This document shows, one piece after another, positions 62,927 through 64,000 of a DNA stretch of 64,000 nucleotides. Source of the DNA: a bacterium (lineage in GTDB: Bacteria > Vulcanimicrobiota > Vulcanimicrobiia > Vulcanimicrobiales > SCRA01); the NCBI GenBank assembly GCA_004297985.1, contig SCRA01000033.1:1-64000 (forward strand). The letters run 5' to 3'. The translations under genes were made by a program, and so were the position numbers. The stretch's first letter is position 1, and every line of letters begins with the position of its first letter. A model generated the notes under the pieces. It saw nothing but the letters and a program-made list of their open reading frames with translations, was not told where the DNA came from and did not search any database.

Positions 62927-64000
62927 CTAAGGAATCGTACGGCGGCCGATCTGGTTGGCCCTAGCCTCGGTGAACCAGAGCGCATTGTCGGGCCCGATCA
63001 CGGCGGAGGTCGGATTGCTCGAACTCGTGGGGATTCCGTACTCCGTGATCGCCGGAGTCGCCGACGGCGTCGGCGCAGGCGGCACGACGTTGGCCACCTG
63101 GTTCGCACCAGACTCGAGCAGCCAGAGCGTGTTGGTGGTCGGCGCCGTGACGATTCCATCGGGGAGGCTTCTGCTCACCGTGGGCAACGCGTATTCGGTG
63201 ATCGCGCCGGCCGTGGTGATCTGCGCGACGCGCCCGATGGTGTACTCCGTGAACCACAGCGTGTTCGAGCCCGCCGGTCCCGAGGTGATAAATGCGGGGC
63301 CGCTGGGGGAGCTGGGCGTGCTGAACTCGGTGATCGCGCCGGCCGGCGTGATTTGGCCGATCTTACCTTGGGTCTGCAGGGTGTTGGGGGCGGCGGCCGA
63401 CTCCGTGAACCAGAGGTTGCCATCCGGTCCGGCGGTGATGCTCACGGGCCACGCTGCGGCCGTTGGAATCGGGTATTCGGTGATCACCCCGCTGGTGGTG
63501 ATGCGTCCGATCTTGTCGGCATTGGCCTCGGTAAACCACAGATTGCCGTCGGGGCCCGCGGTGATCCCGAAGGGATCGCTGCCGGCGGCCGGCAAGGGGT
63601 ACTCACCGACCATCGTTCCGCTGGTCGAGATCCGGCCGATCTTGTTCCCGTTACCCTCGGTGAACCAGAGGTTTCCGTCCGGCCCCGCTGCGATACCGTA
63701 GGGCTGGCTGCTGGCAGTGGGAATGGGGTAGTCCGCTATCGCCCCGCCGACGGTGATCTTGCCGATCTTGTTGCCGGCGTTCTCCGTGAACCAGAGATTG
63801 TTGTCGGGTCCCTTGGTGATTCCGTAGGGCACACTGTTCGACGTGGTGATCGCGTACTCGTTGTAGCCGGTGGGCGTCGGCGTAGGACTCCCCACGGGAG
63901 TCGGCGAGGGGGACGGGGAGAGGACGGACGAGCCGCCGCCGCAGGCCGCCAGAGCGGCCGCGAGCACGAGCCCGCCCAGCGCAAGGCCAAAGGATCGCAA
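62927..64000 (-). CDS. Seven-bladed beta-propeller lipoprotein (Vgb-like), edge of window
   Basis: At least 357 residues. The N-terminus is a lipoprotein signal with lipobox LAAC followed by GGGSS and a Ser/Pro/Thr linker. Seven blades follow, each with the motif GPDGNLWFTE (or a variant) and KIGRIT; the last is ALWFTEARANQ. This is the virginiamycin B lyase-like fold, but there is not one histidine in the protein, so the lyase's catalytic His is missing. It probably serves as a surface or periplasmic binding module. The first codon read is a TTG at the window edge (64000), so the true start may lie beyond. Confidence 0.82.
   Translation of the reverse strand: MRSFGLALGGLVLAAALAACGGGSSVLSPSPSPTPVGSPTPTPTGYNEYAITTSNSVPYGITKGPDNNLWFTENAGNKIGKITVGGAIADYPIPTASSQPYGIAAGPDGNLWFTEGNGNKIGRISTSGTMVGEYPLPAAGSDPFGITAGPDGNLWFTEANADKIGRITTSGVITEYPIPTAAAWPVSITAGPDGNLWFTESAAAPNTLQTQGKIGQITPAGAITEFSTPSSPSGPAFITSGPAGSNTLWFTEYTIGRVAQITTAGAITEYALPTVSRSLPDGIVTAPTTNTLWLLESGANQVANVVPPAPTPSATPAITEYGIPTSSSNPTSAVIGPDNALWFTEARANQIGRRTIP

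Noticed and set aside
62927-64000. Annotation as virginiamycin B lyase (streptogramin resistance)
   Set aside because: The protein contains no histidine, so the catalytic residue of the lyase is absent; only the fold is shared.

Overview
The window is high-GC, densely packed bacterial chromosome. Genes run in short operons on both strands, with frequent 4-base start/stop overlaps and many GTG or TTG starts. No rRNA, tRNA, CRISPR array, transposase or phage gene could be supported. The gene set is menaquinone by the futalosine route, RNase J, PdxS/PdxT, an R3H-type AAA ATPase related to the Ycf45/SpoIIIAA group, a methylthioadenosine phosphorylase and a seven-bladed 'Vgb-like' lipoprotein. This suggests an uncultured Terrabacteria-type lineage, for example Eremiobacterota (WPS-2) or a relative. 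That assignment is inference from gene content; a marker-gene tree would decide it.

Layout. 0-5.6 kb: mnmA, a LysR regulator, a GYD-domain protein and a menaquinone operon in which MqnE and MqnA are fused in one polypeptide followed by overlapping mqnC. 5.6-9.45 kb: a lower-GC island with two secreted proteins of unknown function, a decayed AAA_14-type ATPase and inverted repeats. 9.45-20.5 kb: ftsK, an S1/P1-like nuclease, an isocitrate/isopropylmalate dehydrogenase homologue coupled to an M23 peptidase, GNAT, cysteine synthase, a lone DppC-type permease, RNase J and an HtrA protease. 20.5-27.6 kb: dnaK-grpE-dnaJ behind a structured leader, a SorAB-like sulfite dehydrogenase pair and an ABC exporter. 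27.6-33.6 kb: a DUF4242-like protein, a PEP-mutase-family enzyme, a two-gene operon of unknown function, both subunits of a 3-oxoacid CoA-transferase and an acyl-CoA dehydrogenase.

33.6-45 kb: nth, a YedY-like molybdoenzyme, a nitroreductase and mutY, then a complete 2-oxoacid dehydrogenase operon (E1a, E1b, E2, E3) ending in lipB and lipA, so the complex and the enzymes that attach its lipoyl cofactor are made together. OsmC and glutamate dehydrogenase follow. 45-57.3 kb: ychF, mscS, a bifunctional-nuclease-domain protein, mtnP, a membrane protein, a holB-tmk-R3H ATPase operon, an Orn/Lys/Arg decarboxylase, a bicupin, an HNH nuclease and pdxST. 57.3-64 kb: a Pro-rich membrane-anchored protein, galT, a large six-hairpin glycosidase, ispE, a nucleotidyltransferase and a beta-propeller lipoprotein cut by or ending at the window edge.

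The most unusual feature is a palindromic repeat of about 100 bases present twice, at 30457-30563 and 49149-49249, with an extra half copy at 49115-49147. Both copies fill the gap between convergent genes. Their core sequences match while their stem arms differ by compensating changes, as expected for a structured nucleic-acid element. Other points for follow-up are the MqnE-MqnA fusion, a three-way-junction leader before dnaK and a DnaJ with only half of the usual zinc-binding repeats.
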